Source: Pseudothermotoga sp. (lineage in GTDB: Bacteria; Thermotogota; Thermotogae; Thermotogales; DSM-5069). Taken from it: DNA of 7,829 bases. Every line of letters begins with the position of its first letter. Position 1 is the first letter of the stretch. The notes under the pieces are model-generated. The model did no database searches. It saw only the letters and a program-made list of their open reading frames with translations, and was not told the DNA's origin. Below, in pieces: positions 6,204-7,829 of the stretch. The position numbers and the translations under genes were made by a program. The stretch is from positions 1-7,829 of the forward strand of contig JAPYWY010000069.1 of assembly GCA_028276125.1 (NCBI GenBank), given 5' to 3'.

Positions 6204-6234
6204 CACTGATCGCTTGGGAGAATTTTTCTCAGTG
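6204..6234. repeat. Short inverted repeat between convergent genes, doubtful terminator
   Basis: CACTGA (6204-6209) and TCAGTG (6229-6234) are reverse complements around a 19-base spacer. The spacer itself can form GAGAA/TTCTC, partly overlapping the outer arm. It lies in the 58-base gap between two genes that face each other, where a bidirectional terminator would be expected, but there is no T run after the stem on either strand. Confidence 0.3.
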
Positions 6235-6240
6235 GTGGAC

Positions 6241-7829
6241 TCATTCGCCGAAAGCTTCAGATGCTCCTTTGGTTTCATCGAGAACTTTTGAGCTGGCGAT
6301 GAATTCTACCTCGTCCCCTTCAGTGACTGGGTCCACGAAACTTGCCTCTCTCCCGTTCAACTTGATCTTGTAATCTCTCAAGTTCCTCGTGTCTATCTCC
6401 GCGCCGGCGAGCACGTCAGCAACGATGGGTGCAAACTGCGGCAGTTGAATCTTCATGCCGTCTGACAGGGTTCTGTCCGAGCTGACATACTCGCCGTCGA
6501 CCAAGACCGTGTGGTTCTTCTGGATGATTTCGATCTGTCTGCCGTTGAACTTCACCGTTATGGACCGAGGTCGAGGCAGCAGATCTTTCACCTTCATCTC
6601 TGTTCCCTCGAAGTGATGAAAAAGACCTTCTTGTGTTTCTTCTACCCTTTGAAGGATCAACTTGAACTTTGGCAAAACTGTGGGCTGGTCATCAACGATG
6701 CATCTGATGAAGCCAAGCCTTTCGTTCAAAAGCTGTTCTATCTCTTCCTTCTTTGGCCATTTAACCACGATTTCGTCGCCGTCGTTCACGAGCCTTTCCA
6801 AATCTGTGACGTTCTCGCCGTTCACCAGAACGGTGGGAAAAATTTCAAAGATCTCGCTTCCGTTGAGAAAAACTCGAACAGGTTTGACCAAGTCCTTCAA
6901 CCTCGGTGGTTCGAGTGCTTCACCCTCGAGCGACTCCACTTCGACCTCATCGCCGGTCTTCAACGTTTCGTGGAGTGCACATTCCCTGCCGTTGACTTTG
7001 ATGCGGTACTTCTTGCGAACCGTGCCCTGTACAATCTTGGGTTCACCGTTCAGAGTGTAGACGAACGACGGCCTGACTTCACCTATGAGGTCTCTTATGC
7101 TGTAGCCAGACTGGGTGAGCAATTGCAGGACCGTTGGGGCTCTATTGAACTTCAACAACCTCACATCCTCACCGTTCAACCTGACCACATCGTAGATGGA
7201 ACCAAGTTCCTTCGCCTTCATGTATGCGATGCCCGCCAAAGTCACGAACTCGCTACCCACGAAACCTTCTTTGAGTGACTTGACCCTGTCCAACTCCTCG
7301 ACCGATTTGAGCGCCACACGTTCTTTCGGGAGCTTCAAGACCTCGGCGAGCTTTTCTCTCAGTAGAGAAAGCTTTGCTCCCCCACCTACGAGCAGAACGG
7401 CGCTTGGTTTACCCAAGTTCAATGCCTCTATGCGTTGGGCTATGCTGTCTACGATCTGTGTGACGACGGGCTCTATGATTCTCTCCAACTCTGGTCTTTC
7501 CACAAGGATCGTTTCTCCGGTGAGGTTCTTCACCTCGATGCTCTGCATGGGCCCGATACTTCTCTTGAGCAACTCTGCCGTTCTGAAGTCGAGCAGATAG
7601 TGCTTCGCTATGGCCTCCGTTATCTCATCACCGGCGAGTGCGACCATGTCGTAACCGAGGACCGTGCCAGCTTTAGCGATCGCGATGTCGCTCGTACCAG
7701 CTCCGATGTCGACCAAGGCTATGTTCAAAAACCTCAGCTCGTCCGGCAACGCCACTTCCAGAGCAGCCATGGGCTCGAGTGTTAAGAAGGAGCACCTCAA
7801 ACCAGCAAGATGCAGTGCGCTGATCATCG
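6241..7829 (-). CDS. FtsA/PilM-like actin-fold ATPase with C-terminal beta-grasp-like repeats (5' partial)
   Basis: The frame is open to the right edge, so the N-terminal half of the actin fold is missing; 528 residues are visible, numbered from the ATG at 7827, which is probably internal. LEPMAALEVAL at 17-27 and ALVDIGAGTSDIAIAKAG at 37-54 are the phosphate-2 region of FtsA-type ATPases (usual DIGGGTTDIA). LKRSIG at 87-92 fits FtsA's conserved helix after the ATP site, SAVLLVGGGAKLSLL at 142-156 is the adenosine motif, and GSEFVTLAGIAYMKA at 191-205 closes the domain. From about 211 to 511 follow repeated modules with NG hairpins and GDE motifs (see the repeat entry). Ordinary FtsA ends with a short amphipathic helix; here the tail is acidic (DETKGASEAFGE) with no membrane-targeting helix. 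No transmembrane segment is visible. FtsA-like proteins polymerise and recruit partners at the membrane, and PilM/EutJ relatives act in pili or microcompartments. The role here is unknown, probably cell-envelope or division related. Confidence 0.82.
   Translation of the reverse strand, partial: MISALHLAGLRCSFLTLEPMAALEVALPDELRFLNIALVDIGAGTSDIAIAKAGTVLGYDMVALAGDEITEAIAKHYLLDFRTAELLKRSIGPMQSIEVKNLTGETILVERPELERIIEPVVTQIVDSIAQRIEALNLGKPSAVLLVGGGAKLSLLREKLAEVLKLPKERVALKSVEELDRVKSLKEGFVGSEFVTLAGIAYMKAKELGSIYDVVRLNGEDVRLLKFNRAPTVLQLLTQSGYSIRDLIGEVRPSFVYTLNGEPKIVQGTVRKKYRIKVNGRECALHETLKTGDEVEVESLEGEALEPPRLKDLVKPVRVFLNGSEIFEIFPTVLVNGENVTDLERLVNDGDEIVVKWPKKEEIEQLLNERLGFIRCIVDDQPTVLPKFKLILQRVEETQEGLFHHFEGTEMKVKDLLPRPRSITVKFNGRQIEIIQKNHTVLVDGEYVSSDRTLSDGMKIQLPQFAPIVADVLAGAEIDTRNLRDYKIKLNGREASFVDPVTEGDEVEFIASSKVLDETKGASEAFGE
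6295..7197 (-). repeat. Protein-level repeat region of the FtsA-like gene (ThiS/MoaD-like modules)
   Basis: Residues 211-511 of the visible protein contain recurring units. Unit A appears at 317-355 (VRVFLNGSEIFEI, then TVLVNGENV, then DGDEIVV) and at 422-461 (ITVKFNGRQIEII, then TVLVDGEYV, then SDGMKIQL). Unit B appears at 274-297 (YRIKVNGRECAL, then TGDEVEV) and 486-509 (YKIKLNGREASF, then EGDEVEF). A more diverged copy lies at 211-262 (VVRLNGEDVRLL, a helix PTVLQLL, then FVYTLNGE). The order hairpin, helix (PIVADVLAGAEI), NG strand, GDEVE strand is that of beta-grasp domains such as ThiS and MoaD, but without their C-terminal GG. DNA identity between copies is low, so the repeats are old. 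Confidence 0.6.

Noticed and set aside
6187..6240. Bidirectional terminator between the convergent genes.
   Set aside because: Stems are short (5-6 bp), partly exclusive, and lack a T run on either side; kept only as a low-confidence inverted repeat.
6511..7278. A 255-codon plus-strand frame opposite the FtsA-like gene, and shorter ones nearby.
   Set aside because: The minus strand shows FtsA motifs and repeated modules; the plus frames have no domain and no ribosome site.

Overview
The window looks like chromosomal DNA from a thermophilic, Thermotogales-like bacterium (Thermotoga/Pseudothermotoga type). This is inferred from moderate G+C, protein sequences rich in Lys, Glu, Val and Arg, strong GGAGG-type ribosome sites, GTG and TTG starts, and tightly overlapping genes. 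No rRNA or other marker gene is present to confirm it. There is no mobile element, CRISPR array or tRNA that I can recognise.

Left part (1-5526, plus strand): five genes packed as one likely transcription unit. First is the C-terminal part of a membrane protein that runs off the left edge and may be a dynamin-like GTPase. Its stop overlaps the start of a BMP/PnrA-family periplasmic nucleoside-binding protein. Next come a two-domain ABC ATPase and two inner-membrane permeases of the BPD_transp_2 type. These four are a complete ABC importer of the Bacillus NupNOPQ / Lactococcus BmpA-NupABC kind, probably for purine nucleosides. Three of the four junctions are 4-base stop/start overlaps (GTGA, TTGA, ATGA). 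The exception is the gap between binding protein and ATPase, which holds a perfect 8-bp GC hairpin with a UUCG loop and a short T run. It is probably a partial terminator or mRNA stabiliser that lets the binding protein be made in excess.

Middle (5527-6182, plus strand): after a 107-base gap lies a visibly A/T-richer GNAT acetyltransferase related to streptothricin acetyltransferases. It is split by one in-frame TGA into a 61-residue N-terminal and a 120-residue C-terminal reading frame. The stop falls in what looks like a flexible linker, is followed directly by ATG, and has a ribosome-binding-like GGGAG just upstream. It is either a nonsense-mutated gene or a gene translated as two pieces.

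Right part (6241-7829, minus strand, convergent): the C-terminal 528 residues of a large FtsA/PilM-like actin-fold ATPase that runs off the right edge. Behind the second half of the ATPase fold come about 300 residues of repeated modules with NG hairpins and GDE motifs, reminiscent of ThiS/MoaD beta-grasp domains. This is the least ordinary protein of the window. All eight reading frames end in TGA.
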